Assembly: GCA_015065935.1 (NCBI GenBank)
Contig: SVPI01000004.1
Location: 1-64,000, forward strand
Length of the DNA stretch: 64,000 nt
From: Oscillospiraceae bacterium
GTDB taxonomy: Bacteria; Bacillota; Clostridia; Oscillospirales; Acutalibacteraceae
Reading direction: 5' to 3'
Shown here: positions 1 through 9,755 of the stretch, in pieces
Numbering within the stretch: position 1 is the stretch's first letter
Layout: each line of letters starts with the position of its first letter
Made by a program: the position numbers and the translations under genes
Notes under the pieces: generated by a model
Database searches by the model: none
What the model saw: the letters and a program-made list of their open reading frames with translations, nothing else
What the model was told of the DNA's origin: nothing

Positions 1-51
1 ATCTATTTTTAGGGGATGGCATCTTTTAAATTCAAGTGGTGTTTTAGACAC

Positions 52-90
52 GAAAAAACCCAGAAACCGTGATGGTTACTGGGTTTTTCG
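52..90. terminator. Hairpin with A/T tracts on both sides, likely terminator of the tRNA gene (possibly bidirectional)
   Basis: aaaaaacccag...ctgggtttttcg inverted repeat just downstream of the minus-strand tRNA. Confidence 0.7.
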
Positions 91-118
91 GGCTGTCATC
101 TATTTTGGTAGCCAACCA

Positions 119-194
<76 letters not shown>

Positions 195-470
195 ATATTT
201 TGTTTTCTCTTTCGAGTGCTAGATTATTATACATTATATATAAGCATTTTGCAAGCCTTTTTTTGAAATTTTCCATAAATTTTTATCGACAATATTTTTA
301 TATGCAGGATTTTTGCATAAATATCCGTTAAAACCTCTAAAATATGCAACTAATTTCGGTTTTAACCAACAATTTGCACAAAGTTATAAATATTTATGCA
401 AAAGGTGTTGCATTTTAATTCACTATGTGGTAAAGTATAATCAACAAATTACTTTTTGGAGGAAAAGAAA

Positions 471-1316
471 ATGAAAAAGTTATTAGCACTTGCCCTTTCA
501 GTTTTAATGATTGTCGCAGTTTTTGCAGGCTGCGGCGGAAACACAGCAGCAACAAAGGTTATTGAAATCGGTCTTACCACCGAGGATTATGCTTTTGGTG
601 TTGACAAGGACCAGCCCGAGCTTCTCACCCAGGTTAACGCATTCATTAAGGAAATCAAAGACAACGGCAAATTTGAAGAAATCTGCAACAAGTATTTTGG
701 CGACGGCACACCCACCCCTGTTACCTCAATGCCTCTTGATGAGACAAAGGACCAGCTGGTTGTTGCAACCAACGCTGCATTTGAGCCCTTTGAGTACACC
801 GAAGGCGACAAATATTTAGGCGTTGATATGGAAATCGCTGCCCTGCTTGCTGAGAAGCTTGGCAAAGAGCTTGTTATCAGCAATATGGATTTTGATGCAG
901 TTTGCCTTTCCGTTGGTCAGCACAAATGCGACATCGCAATGGCAGGTCTTACCATTAAGGAAGACAGAAAAGAGCACGTTAATTTCTCTGACCCCTATTA
1001 TAACGCAGCTCAAATGCTTATCGTTGCAGGCGACAACACCGAATTTGATGCCTGCAAGACCGCTGATGATGTAACCAAAATTCTTAATGCAAAAACTAAG
1101 GATACCACAAAGGTTGGCTATCAGAACGGCACCACCGGTCAGTTCTACGTTTTAGGCGATGCTGATTGGGACTTCCCCGGTCTTCCCGTTAACGGCGTTG
1201 GCTACAAGAACGGCTCTATGGCAGTTCAGGACCTTATCAACGGCAACCTTGACTATGTTATCATTGACTCGGCACCTGCAAAATGCATTACCGAAAAAAT
1301 GAACGCATTACAGTAA
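471..1316 (+). CDS. Amino-acid ABC transporter substrate-binding lipoprotein (SBP_bac_3), apparently circularly permuted
   Basis: Lipobox VFAGCG; LVVATNAAFEPFEY, DIAMAGLTIKEDR, VNFSDPYY motifs; RBS ggagga before ATG 471; C-terminal-lobe motif sits at the N-terminus. Confidence 0.9.
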   Translation: MKKLLALALSVLMIVAVFAGCGGNTAATKVIEIGLTTEDYAFGVDKDQPELLTQVNAFIKEIKDNGKFEEICNKYFGDGTPTPVTSMPLDETKDQLVVATNAAFEPFEYTEGDKYLGVDMEIAALLAEKLGKELVISNMDFDAVCLSVGQHKCDIAMAGLTIKEDRKEHVNFSDPYYNAAQMLIVAGDNTEFDACKTADDVTKILNAKTKDTTKVGYQNGTTGQFYVLGDADWDFPGLPVNGVGYKNGSMAVQDLINGNLDYVIIDSAPAKCITEKMNALQ

Positions 1317-1379
1317 ATTTAATTAAAATAATGAATTTCGCAAACACCTCGCCCTAACGGGCGGGGCGTTTGTTCAGTC

Positions 1380-1656
1380 AGGGTAGAGCAAATAATCCGA
1401 ACCCGCCTGAAAGAGGCTTATTTCGGCGCTTTTTACCCATTTCATTCTTGTAAGGCGTCAGCCTTACTGCGCCTGTACTGAATAAAAATCACTCGAAATC
1501 TTCTCTCTTTGAGGTCAAAGATTTTTAAAAGAGCGAATTTTTGTTTAGCCCTGGCACAAAACGCAGTTAATCCTTGACGGATTAACGAGTATTTTAACAA
1601 AGTATGAGCGAAAATCCGCCTTTTAAAAACGGAGTTTGGATTATTCGCTCTACCCT
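1380..1656. repeat. MITE-like/structured element with 23-bp terminal inverted repeats
   Basis: AGGGTAGAGCAAATAATCCGAAC (1380-1402) versus reverse complement of GTTTGGATTATTCGCTCTACCCT (1634-1656), 21/23 match; internal hairpins gtaaggc-gtca-gccttac and gttaatcc-ttgac-ggattaac. Confidence 0.65.
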
Positions 1657-1670
1657 AGAGGAACTTTATA

Positions 1671-2381
1671 ATGGGAAATTTTGGAAGAAAAATTGAGGTT
1701 TTCATTGAACAGTTTATTGATAACAACGGTTATAAAACTGTTCTTGAGGGTCTGCAAAACACGCTGACAATCGCCATTTTAGGCCTGCTTATCGGCATTT
1801 TAATAGGTATTATTATTGCCGCAGTCAGAGTTATGCCGAAATATAAGACCCTGCCCCGCGTTTTAGATGGCATTTGCACCTTCTATGTGGGCTTTTTCAG
1901 AGGCACCCCTATTGTTGTGCAACTGCTTCTGTTTTATTATGTTCTTTTGCCCCTTATGGGGGTTAAAATGACCTCTGTGGCCGTTTCTATTGTGGTTTTC
2001 GGTCTAAATTCCGGCGCCTATATTTCGGAAATGATGCGCGCGGGCATTTTATCGGTTGACCCCGGTCAGATGGAAGGCGGCAGAGCTATGGGACTAAGCT
2101 TCCCCGCCACAATGATGAAAATCATTATCCCCCAGGCGATTAAGAACATTTTACCTACCCTTGGCAATGAATTCATAGCCCTGATTAAGGAGACCTCGGT
2201 TGTCAGCTTTGTAGGCGCCACCGACCTTTATGTTGCATTTAACTATATGGGCTCAAACAGCTATGAATTTATGGTGCCCTACCTTGCAATGGCTATTATT
2301 TACATTATTCTGGTTTATGGAATCAGCCTGCTTATTAAAATTATGGAAAGGAGTCTCCGCAAAGGTGATAAAAGTATGTAA
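1671..2381 (+). CDS. Amino-acid ABC transporter permease (HisM/GlnP family)
   Basis: [59 protein letters not shown] (EAA loop). Confidence 0.95.
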   Translation: MGNFGRKIEVFIEQFIDNNGYKTVLEGLQNTLTIAILGLLIGILIGIIIAAVRVMPKYKTLPRVLDGICTFYVGFFRGTPIVVQLLLFYYVLLPLMGVKMTSVAVSIVVFGLNSGAYISEMMRAGILSVDPGQMEGGRAMGLSFPATMMKIIIPQAIKNILPTLGNEFIALIKETSVVSFVGATDLYVAFNYMGSNSYEFMVPYLAMAIIYIILVYGISLLIKIMERSLRKGDKSM

Positions 2382-3162
2382 CCTACGCAAGGATTTTGGG
2401 GATGTACAGGTTCTCAAAAACATTGATTTGCACATTAAAAAAGGCGAAAAGGTTGTTATTTTAGGACCTTCGGGCTCCGGTAAAAGCACACTGCTTCGTT
2501 GCCTTAACTGTATGGAGGACCCAACCTCCGGCAGCATCTTTTTCCACGGCGTTGACATTGCCGATATGGCGGTTGACATTAACGTGCACCGCCAAAAAAT
2601 GGGAATGGTTTTCCAGCATTTTAACCTTTTTAACAATAAAACTGTACTTGAAAACATAACCCTTGCACCCATCTATGTGGCAAAGAAAAAGCTGAACAGG
2701 GCTAAAAGACTTAAGTTTTTCGGTAAACCCTATAACGCTGAGGATATAAAGCCTCTCTCCGAAATTAAAGCAGAGGCTAAAGAAAAGGCAATAGAGCTGC
2801 TTCAAACGGTTAATCTTACCGATAAGGCAGATGTCTACCCTGCTATGCTTTCAGGCGGACAAAAGCAGCGTGTGGCCATTGTAAGAGCTCTTGCAATGAA
2901 TCCCGATGTTATGCTTTTCGACGAGCCTACAAGCGCCCTTGACCCTGAAATGGTTGGCGAGGTTTTAGAGGTTATGAAGGACCTTGCAAAAAATGGAATG
3001 ACAATGGTTGTTGTAACCCACGAAATGGGCTTTGCCCGTGAGGTTGCCGACAGGGTTATCTTCATTGATGAGGGTGTTATTTTAGAGGAAGCGCCCCCTG
3101 CAGAATTTTTCACAAACCCCAAATGCGACCGACTTAAGGATTTCCTGGCAAAGGTATTGTAA
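2365..3162 (+). CDS. Amino-acid ABC transporter ATP-binding protein
   Basis: Walker [18 protein letters not shown], Walker [13 protein letters not shown]; start taken as GTG 2365 overlapping the permease stop. Confidence 0.9.
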   Translation: MIKVCNLRKDFGDVQVLKNIDLHIKKGEKVVILGPSGSGKSTLLRCLNCMEDPTSGSIFFHGVDIADMAVDINVHRQKMGMVFQHFNLFNNKTVLENITLAPIYVAKKKLNRAKRLKFFGKPYNAEDIKPLSEIKAEAKEKAIELLQTVNLTDKADVYPAMLSGGQKQRVAIVRALAMNPDVMLFDEPTSALDPEMVGEVLEVMKDLAKNGMTMVVVTHEMGFAREVADRVIFIDEGVILEEAPPAEFFTNPKCDRLKDFLAKVL

Positions 3163-3168
3163 AAGATT

Positions 3169-3200
3169 AAAAGCCGTGCTTTTGCACGGCTTTATTTTTA
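3169..3200 (+). terminator. Rho-independent terminator of ABC transporter operon
   Basis: aaaagccgtgc-ttt-gcacggcttt followed by attttta. Confidence 0.85.
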
Positions 3201-3276
3201 TACACCTTACCCAAGTTTTGCAGTGCAAAACCCACCTTCTCCTCAAGTGGAAGGCATATATGAAATTTTATAAAAA

Positions 3277-3307
3277 TAAAAAGCACAGTCATTTGACTGT
3301 GCTTTTG
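3277..3307 (-). terminator. Terminator of 5S rRNA gene
   Basis: aaagcacagtca-ttt-gactgtgcttt hairpin immediately 3' of 5S on minus strand. Confidence 0.8.
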
Positions 3308-3308
3308 T

Positions 3309-3424
<116 letters not shown>

Positions 3425-3453
3425 TTTTTATTGCCCTTTCGGACAACATTATT

Positions 3454-3482
3454 AGTTTACCACAAGTGTTTTGATTTGTCAA
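3454..3482 (-). promoter_or_regulatory. Sigma-A-type promoter of 5S rRNA
   Basis: TTGACA-17 nt-TAAACT on minus strand upstream of 5S. Confidence 0.75.
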
Positions 3483-3503
3483 CACTTTTTTGAAACTTTT
3501 TTA

Positions 3504-3540
3504 AAAAAATTTCGGGTCTGCTTTTTTGCAGACCCGAAAA
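3504..3540 (-). terminator. Terminator downstream of rpsB-tsf
   Basis: ttcgggtctgc...gcagacccgaa hairpin with U-tract on minus strand. Confidence 0.85.
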
Positions 3541-3555
3541 GCATTAAAGCATCAA

Positions 3556-4467
3556 TTATTTAATCATTTCAGCAATTTCTGCTGCAAAGTTATCCTCTTT
3601 CTTCTGGATACCTTCGCCCTTTTCAAAGCGAACGAAAGAGTTAATTTTAATTGAAGCGCCAAGCTGCTTTGCAACCTGCTCAACATATTTACCAACGGTT
3701 AAATCACCGTCGATAACATACTGCTGCTCAACAAGGCAGTTTTCCTTGTAGTATTTGCCGATTTTGCCCTCAACGATTTTTGCGAGAACTGCATCGGGCT
3801 TGCCTGCCATTTTGGGGTCTTCCTTCATCTGAGCGATAAGGATTTCCTTTTCTTTAGCCAGAACCTCTGCAGGAACAGAAGCGGGGTCAAGATAAAGGGG
3901 ATTCATTGCTGCGATTTGCATAGCAATGTTTTTGCCCATTGCAACGAACTCATCGTTTGTTGCATCGGCATCGGTATCAAACTTAACCATAACACCGATT
4001 TTGCCGCCTGCGTGAACATAGGAAACGAGGTTGCCCTCAAAACGAGCGAAACGGCGAACCTTGATGTTCTCACGAATGGCGAGGAAAAGCTCCTGAACCA
4101 TTTCAGCAACAGTCTGACCGTTTTCGGTGCAGTTAAGAAGAGCATCGAGGTCAGCGGGAGCCTGTTCAATAACAATGTTAGTAATGCGAGCAGCCAGTGC
4201 CTTGAAGGGTTCGCCGCCTGCAACGAAGTCGGTTTCAGCGTTCATTTCAAGAACTGCACCGCAGTTACCCTTAACAACAGCACAAACTGTGCCTTCGGCT
4301 GCAACACGGTCAGCTTTTTTAGCCTGGGAAGCAAGTCCCTTTTCTCTTAAAAAGTCAATAGCGGCATCCATATCACCGTTGGTTTCGGTAAGAGCCTTTT
4401 TGCAGTCCATCATACCGCAACCGGTTTTTTCACGGAGCGCCTGAACGTCTTTTGCTGTAAAAGCCAT
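3556..4467 (-). CDS. tsf: Elongation factor Ts
   Basis: VQALREKTGCGMMDCKKALTETNGDMDAAIDFLREKG; adjacent to rpsB. Confidence 0.98.
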   Translation of the reverse strand: MAFTAKDVQALREKTGCGMMDCKKALTETNGDMDAAIDFLREKGLASQAKKADRVAAEGTVCAVVKGNCGAVLEMNAETDFVAGGEPFKALAARITNIVIEQAPADLDALLNCTENGQTVAEMVQELFLAIRENIKVRRFARFEGNLVSYVHAGGKIGVMVKFDTDADATNDEFVAMGKNIAMQIAAMNPLYLDPASVPAEVLAKEKEILIAQMKEDPKMAGKPDAVLAKIVEGKIGKYYKENCLVEQQYVIDGDLTVGKYVEQVAKQLGASIKINSFVRFEKGEGIQKKEDNFAAEIAEMIK

Positions 4468-4485
4468 AAGTCTTTACCTCCTAAA

Positions 4486-5238
4486 TTATTCAGCGGTTTC
4501 TTCTGCTGCTACTTCTTCTGCTACCTCTTCGGTTTCAGCAGCGGGCTCGGTCTGCTCGCCCTGTCTGCCTTCGATAACAGCTGCTGCGATGGTTTCAGCA
4601 ATAAGCTTAACTGCGCGGATAGCGTCATCGTTACCGGGGATAACAGCGTCGATTTCATCGGGGTCACAGTTGGTGTCAACAATAGCAATAATCGGAATAC
4701 CGAGCTTCTTTGCTTCAGCAACTGCGATTCTTTCCTTGCGGGGGTCAACAATGAAGAGAGCACCGGGGATCTTCTTCATATCCTTAATACCGCCGAGGAA
4801 CTTTTCAAGCTTTTCAATTTCAAGACGAAGCTTAATAACTTCCTTCTTGGGGAGAAGGTCAAATGTGCCGTCCTCTTCCATAGCGCGAAGCTGCTCAAGA
4901 CGAGCAATTCTTCTTCTGATGGTTGTAAAGTTTGTGAGCATACCGCCAAGCCAACGAGCGTTTACGTAGGGCATTGAGCAGTGGATAGCCTCTTCCTTAA
5001 CGGAATCCTGGGCCTGCTTTTTGGTACCTACAAAAAGGATATCCTTGCCTTCTGCTGCGATGTCACGAGCGAAAAGATAAGCTTCGTTAAGCTTCTTAAC
5101 GGTCTTCTGAAGGTCGATAATGTAAATACCGTTACGCTCAGTGAAAATGTACTGAGCCATTTTGGGGTTCCAACGTCTTGTCTGGTGTCCGAAATGAACG
5201 CCGGCTTCAAGAAGCTGTTTCATTGATACTACTGCCAT
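4486..5238 (-). CDS. rpsB: 30S ribosomal protein S2
   Basis: [65 protein letters not shown]. Confidence 0.98.
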   Translation of the reverse strand: MAVVSMKQLLEAGVHFGHQTRRWNPKMAQYIFTERNGIYIIDLQKTVKKLNEAYLFARDIAAEGKDILFVGTKKQAQDSVKEEAIHCSMPYVNARWLGGMLTNFTTIRRRIARLEQLRAMEEDGTFDLLPKKEVIKLRLEIEKLEKFLGGIKDMKKIPGALFIVDPRKERIAVAEAKKLGIPIIAIVDTNCDPDEIDAVIPGNDDAIRAVKLIAETIAAAVIEGRQGEQTEPAAETEEVAEEVAAEETAE

Positions 5239-5372
5239 GTTTTTTCCTCCTAAGGTTTTTCCTCCATCTCGCCCTTGGCAGCCGGAAAACGCGCTGTGCG
5301 CACCTTAACCGTGTCGAGCGAAATGTGTGTAATATATTTGCTACTCGTTTTTTCGCATACGGTAGCCGATAA

Positions 5373-5401
5373 ATTATAACACAAGCCAAATTAAAAAGCA
5401 A
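5373..5401 (-). promoter_or_regulatory. Promoter upstream of rpsB leader
   Basis: TTGCTT-17 nt-TATAAT on minus strand; about 130 nt leader before rpsB ATG. Confidence 0.65.
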
Positions 5402-5419
5402 GTGTTTTTTTAATATTTT

Positions 5420-6085
5420 TTAAAGTGTTTTAAGGAAACCAATTACTTTTTCGCTAATAAGCTCATAGCCTGCATCGTTCGGGTGCACGCCGTCAGGCAT
5501 AAACAGCTCTTTTACCTTTTGAATGTTAGGCTGAATTCCGCTTACCTTGAACATATCAAGCACAGGATAAGAATAGTATTCCGCCACTTCCCTGATAATT
5601 TCAACGTATGTTTTAAGAGGCGCAATGGGAACAACCGAATTATGGTCGCACAAAAGGCTCTCCTCGTTAACGCGGTGAAGCGGTGTCATAATAACCTTTT
5701 GGGCTTTGGGATAGTTTTCGCACAAATATGTATAAAGGGTGTGCAGTGCACCATAGAAGGTGTCAGGAGTGCGGTCGGAAAATGTTCCAAGGTCGGCATC
5801 GCCGTGGCCATAGTCATTAGTGCCGCCGAAAACAACTATAATATCGGCATCCTTTTCAAAATCCTTTACGCGGGAGCAAAAATCCTTATCCCAACTAGGT
5901 TCATAGGAAGGCTTTTTCTGCTTTGCAATTCTGGTGCCGCTAATGCCGTGGTTATAAACGGTAGCCCCTGTTTTTTGGGCCACTAAATCGGTGTAGCGCT
6001 TGTCTGTTGCCGAGGCGCCAACGCCCTCGGTTATGCTATCTCCCAAAAATATGATTTTTTTGCCCTTTAATTCCATATTAAACAC
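5420..6085 (-). CDS. SGNH/GDSL hydrolase family protein
   Basis: IIFLGDSITEGVGA block I, GGTNDYG, DGVHPND catalytic block. Confidence 0.9.
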   Translation of the reverse strand: MFNMELKGKKIIFLGDSITEGVGASATDKRYTDLVAQKTGATVYNHGISGTRIAKQKKPSYEPSWDKDFCSRVKDFEKDADIIVVFGGTNDYGHGDADLGTFSDRTPDTFYGALHTLYTYLCENYPKAQKVIMTPLHRVNEESLLCDHNSVVPIAPLKTYVEIIREVAEYYSYPVLDMFKVSGIQPNIQKVKELFMPDGVHPNDAGYELISEKVIGFLKTL

Positions 6086-6214
6086 CTCTGGTATTTATTT
6101 ATACACATTATAAACCCGCAACTTTTCAATTTCAACTGTCATATTGCGTTTTTTGTTTTTCTGTGTTAAAATTATTTTAGCAAATCCTAAAAGAAATTTT
6201 AAGGAGAGATAAAA

Positions 6215-7141
6215 ATGAAAAAATTAGTAGCTTTATTTTTAGTCCTTGCACTCTGTCTTTCTCTTTGCGCCTGCGGCAAAGGCGGAAATGAAGGTGACAG
6301 CAGTCAGGCAGGTGGCAGCAATGCCTTTGTAAAGCCCGAAAATTATGTGTCAGTAGTACAGGTTGTCATCAATCCTACAGTTAATTTATATCTTGATGCC
6401 AACAAGGTAATCCTTGCCGTTGAGTACGTTAATGATGATGCAAAAACCTGCTACCAAAAGGTTGAACAAAATCTCGTTGGCAGCGAACTTGAAAACGGCA
6501 TAAATCTTGTTATAGAAACCGCCCAAACTGATGGATTTTTAAAGGAAAACAAAGCGGTTACCATCGATGTTGTTGAAACAAAACAAGCAGATAAAAAACT
6601 TGAACTTTTAACTTCAGCCACCAATTCTGCAAAAACCTTTATTTCCGAAAAGAAAATTGAGGCACAAGTTAAAGTAACCGAAGCTGCACAAAAGGAGCTT
6701 GATGATAAGGCCGCTGCAGACAAAGCTGCCGCAGATAAAGCCGAAGCTGACAGGTTAGCCGCTGAAAAGGAAAAGAAAAATCCCCTTAAAAACCTTAAAA
6801 AGGGCAAGGAATATTATATCTTTAAGCCCGATGAAGAAGAAATTATGCTTACAGCCATTATTATGACATTTAATGAAGACGGCAGTTATAAATATGGTCA
6901 GGCGCCTTATGGCCTTGATGATTACGGTGAAGGTGACACCATTGTTTATAAAGGTAAAACCTACTATGTATGCGGCGGTGGCGGCGGTGGCGGCACCTAT
7001 ACCCTCACCGAAGAAACCATCACTCTTGCAGGCTCCTATGATATGGTGCTTACAATGACAACCGATGGAAAGCTCGTTGTTCAAAAGGCTGATTCCACTT
7101 CCGATTTCTTTAAGGTTGGAGACACTCTTTCGTTAAAATAA
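6215..7141 (+). CDS. Lipoprotein with RsgI-middle-like domain, charged Ala/Lys/Asp coiled coil and Gly-rich loop
   Basis: Lipobox LSLCAC; VVINPTVNLYLDANKVILAVEYVNDDAKT resembles the anti-sigma RsgI middle domain; GGGGGGGG run. Confidence 0.7.
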   Translation: MKKLVALFLVLALCLSLCACGKGGNEGDSSQAGGSNAFVKPENYVSVVQVVINPTVNLYLDANKVILAVEYVNDDAKTCYQKVEQNLVGSELENGINLVIETAQTDGFLKENKAVTIDVVETKQADKKLELLTSATNSAKTFISEKKIEAQVKVTEAAQKELDDKAAADKAAADKAEADRLAAEKEKKNPLKNLKKGKEYYIFKPDEEEIMLTAIIMTFNEDGSYKYGQAPYGLDDYGEGDTIVYKGKTYYVCGGGGGGGTYTLTEETITLAGSYDMVLTMTTDGKLVVQKADSTSDFFKVGDTLSLK

Positions 7142-7156
7142 ATATCTGAAAGACAT

Positions 7157-7192
7157 AAACCCTCTGCTCAAACGAGCAGAGGGTTTTGTTTT
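7157..7192 (+). terminator. Rho-independent terminator
   Basis: aaaccctctgctc-aaac-gagcagagggttttgtttt. Confidence 0.85.
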
Positions 7193-7200
7193 GCTTTAAA

Positions 7201-9594
7201 TTAGAACTCAACAACGATATCGGTTTCCTTTGTAAGCATATTGCAGGGAATCTTGCAGCCGTCAATAGCCTTGCCGTTAACAATACATTTTGTGGGCTTG
7301 CCCTGTTTGCCGTTGGGGTTCTTTACAACAATGTTTAGATTGTTGCCGCGGAAGAATTTGCTAATCTTAATTTCTTTCCAGGCGCTGGGAATAGCGGGAG
7401 AAATTTCAATGTAATCAATTCCGGGGCGGATACCGCAGATACCCTCAACCGAGCCTACCATAACGGTAGAAGCGGTGCCTGTGAGCCAGTGAACGTGGCT
7501 TCTGCCTGCAAAGGGCGAGCCCTTGCTTTCGGTAAACTGACCGTGAACATAAGGCTCTAAAACGCGGATTTCGGCCTTATCGTTCATATAAGCGGGTGAG
7601 GATTCGCAGAAATACTCATAAGCTCTGTCACCGTTGCCCATAAGGGATTCGGCGAGAATTAGCCAACCCTGAGGCTGGGAGAAAATGCCGCCGTTTTCCT
7701 TTGTATAGGGGTTAAAGAGCAGCATTAAAGCGCCGTCGAAGGCGTGCTCCTTATAAGGAGGATAAAGAAGGGATACACCGTAAGGGGTGTTTAAAATTTC
7801 GTGAACATTATTTAAGGATTTTTCGGCCTGCTCCTTAGTTGCAACGCCAGAAATAACGCCCCAGGACTGGGGATTAAGCCACATACTGGCTTCCTTATCG
7901 GTTCTGGCTCCTACTGCAACGCCATCCTCGCGAATGCCGCGGATAAAGCGGTCCTCATTCCAGCAGTTTTTCTGAATAATATCATAAAGCTTCTGGGATT
8001 TATCCTTTAAGAATGCGGCATATTCGGCATCCTTCTTATATTCGGCAAAGGTTAAGAGAATGTTCATTGCCATATAAAGCTGCATTGCAACAAAGGTTGA
8101 TTCGCCCTTTTCGCCCATTCTGAGGCAGTCATTCCAGTCGGCATAAAGGCCTGCGGGCATATCGTGGGCTGCCAAATGATTAAGGCTAAAGTCAATAGCG
8201 CGCTTTAGGTGGTCATAAACGGTGCCTGTATCCTTATTTGCATAGGGAATTTCCTCATCAAGATATGCAAGGTTACCTGTTTCGGTAATATACTTATAAA
8301 CTGTGGGGAAAAGCCACATAGCATCGTCTGCGCGGTAGTGGGGGTGACCTGTTTCTCTTACATAGGATTCATCCTCAGGGGTGTCCTCGTGGCCTGCGTT
8401 ATGGGTGTATTTAACAAGGGGCAGACCTGCACCGTGATGAACCTGGGCAGAAAGCATAAAGGTTAAAAGGCCTCTTGCTCTTTCGGGGTCAAGGTGGATA
8501 ATACCCTGTATATCCTGAACGGTGTCACGGTATCCATAGCCGTTGCGCTGACCGCAGTAGATAAGGGAGGCGGCTCTTGACCAAACGAAGGTAATAAAGC
8601 ACTGGAATGCATTCCAGGTGTTAATCATTGCGTTAAAGTTTTCATCGGGTGTCTCAACGCGGAAATTATCAAGCTTTGCGTGCCAATACTTTTTAAGCTC
8701 GGCAAGCTCACTGTCAACAACCTTAACATCTTTATAAGATGCCATAACCTTGGCTGCCTCTTCCTCGTTTTTCTGACCGAGAATAAAAGCAAACTCGCGG
8801 GTCTCGCCTGCTTCTAAGGTAATTTTAGTGTGCAGAGCGCCGCAGGGGTTGGAGTTATAGTTCATTGTGCCGGAGCACTTGCCGTTTTGAACAGCGGTAG
8901 GTTTAGCATAGCCGTTGTAAAGGCCTAAGAATGTCTTTTTGTCACCATCACCACTTACAACAGGTGCGCCTGCAAGACCAAAGAAGCGGTAATTCGCAAT
9001 GCTGCCGTTGCAGGGGGTTTTGCAGTTTTCGTTGGAAACCATTGTAATGCGGTCTTCACGGAGGTAAGTTCTGGTGATAAACTGGGAATACTGCAGATTA
9101 ACCTGGTCGGTTTCATAATCACTTACGGTTGTAAACTCGCAGAAACCGAAAACGGAAAGCTCTCTTTTGGCCTTACCTGTGTTGGTAAGCTTAACCCTCC
9201 AAACCTCGTAGGTTTTGTCCAGGGGAACATAGTATAAAACCTGGGATTTTATATCGCGATAATCGGCGGTAATCTCGGTGTAAGCGGTACCGTGGCGGCA
9301 CTCGTTTTTATATGTATCAAGGTCCTTTGCCACAGGCAGCCAGGAGGCCGACCAAAAATCGCCATCGGCATCATCGCGAATGTAGACATATCTGCCCGGG
9401 TCATCAACATCATTGAAATGATAACGCAAAATTCTTCCCTTTGCGCCGCTCTTTTCAAAGCTGTAGCCACCGGCGTTGTTGGAAACAATTGCGCCGTAAT
9501 TCGGGTCGCCAAGATAGTTCACCCAGGGGCCGGGTGTGGCAGGATTTGTGATGACATATTCACGATTTTTCTCGTCAAAATAGCCGTAATTCAT
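7201..9594 (-). CDS. GH94-family glycoside phosphorylase (cellobiose/chitobiose phosphorylase-like)
   Basis: YFDEKNREYVITNPATPGPWVNYLG, NNAGGYSFEKS, GYRDTVQD, ADWNDCL, GGIFSQPQGW, HWLTGTASTV. Confidence 0.88.
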   Translation of the reverse strand: MNYGYFDEKNREYVITNPATPGPWVNYLGDPNYGAIVSNNAGGYSFEKSGAKGRILRYHFNDVDDPGRYVYIRDDADGDFWSASWLPVAKDLDTYKNECRHGTAYTEITADYRDIKSQVLYYVPLDKTYEVWRVKLTNTGKAKRELSVFGFCEFTTVSDYETDQVNLQYSQFITRTYLREDRITMVSNENCKTPCNGSIANYRFFGLAGAPVVSGDGDKKTFLGLYNGYAKPTAVQNGKCSGTMNYNSNPCGALHTKITLEAGETREFAFILGQKNEEEAAKVMASYKDVKVVDSELAELKKYWHAKLDNFRVETPDENFNAMINTWNAFQCFITFVWSRAASLIYCGQRNGYGYRDTVQDIQGIIHLDPERARGLLTFMLSAQVHHGAGLPLVKYTHNAGHEDTPEDESYVRETGHPHYRADDAMWLFPTVYKYITETGNLAYLDEEIPYANKDTGTVYDHLKRAIDFSLNHLAAHDMPAGLYADWNDCLRMGEKGESTFVAMQLYMAMNILLTFAEYKKDAEYAAFLKDKSQKLYDIIQKNCWNEDRFIRGIREDGVAVGARTDKEASMWLNPQSWGVISGVATKEQAEKSLNNVHEILNTPYGVSLLYPPYKEHAFDGALMLLFNPYTKENGGIFSQPQGWLILAESLMGNGDRAYEYFCESSPAYMNDKAEIRVLEPYVHGQFTESKGSPFAGRSHVHWLTGTASTVMVGSVEGICGIRPGIDYIEISPAIPSAWKEIKISKFFRGNNLNIVVKNPNGKQGKPTKCIVNGKAIDGCKIPCNMLTKETDIVVEF

Positions 9595-9755
9595 AATTCA
9601 CTTTCCTTTGCTCTTTTTTAAGGTGTAACCTTTGGTTAATTATACCACCCGATTACATAAAATGCAATGCTTTTAATGGTGGTTTTTTTTTATTGTGCAA
9701 TAAATATCATTGTGTTATAATTTATATATATCAGTTTTTCAAAGGGGATTTAACA

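Noticed and set aside
2230-2364. Upstream extension of the ABC ATPase ORF
   Set aside because: The extension overlaps the permease in another frame; the GTG at 2365 ([15 protein letters not shown]) matches the family start.
3916-4350. Long antisense ORFs over tsf/rpsB (also 4127-4444, 4589-4969)
   Set aside because: Fully antisense to highly conserved housekeeping genes; explained by codon bias, no RBS.
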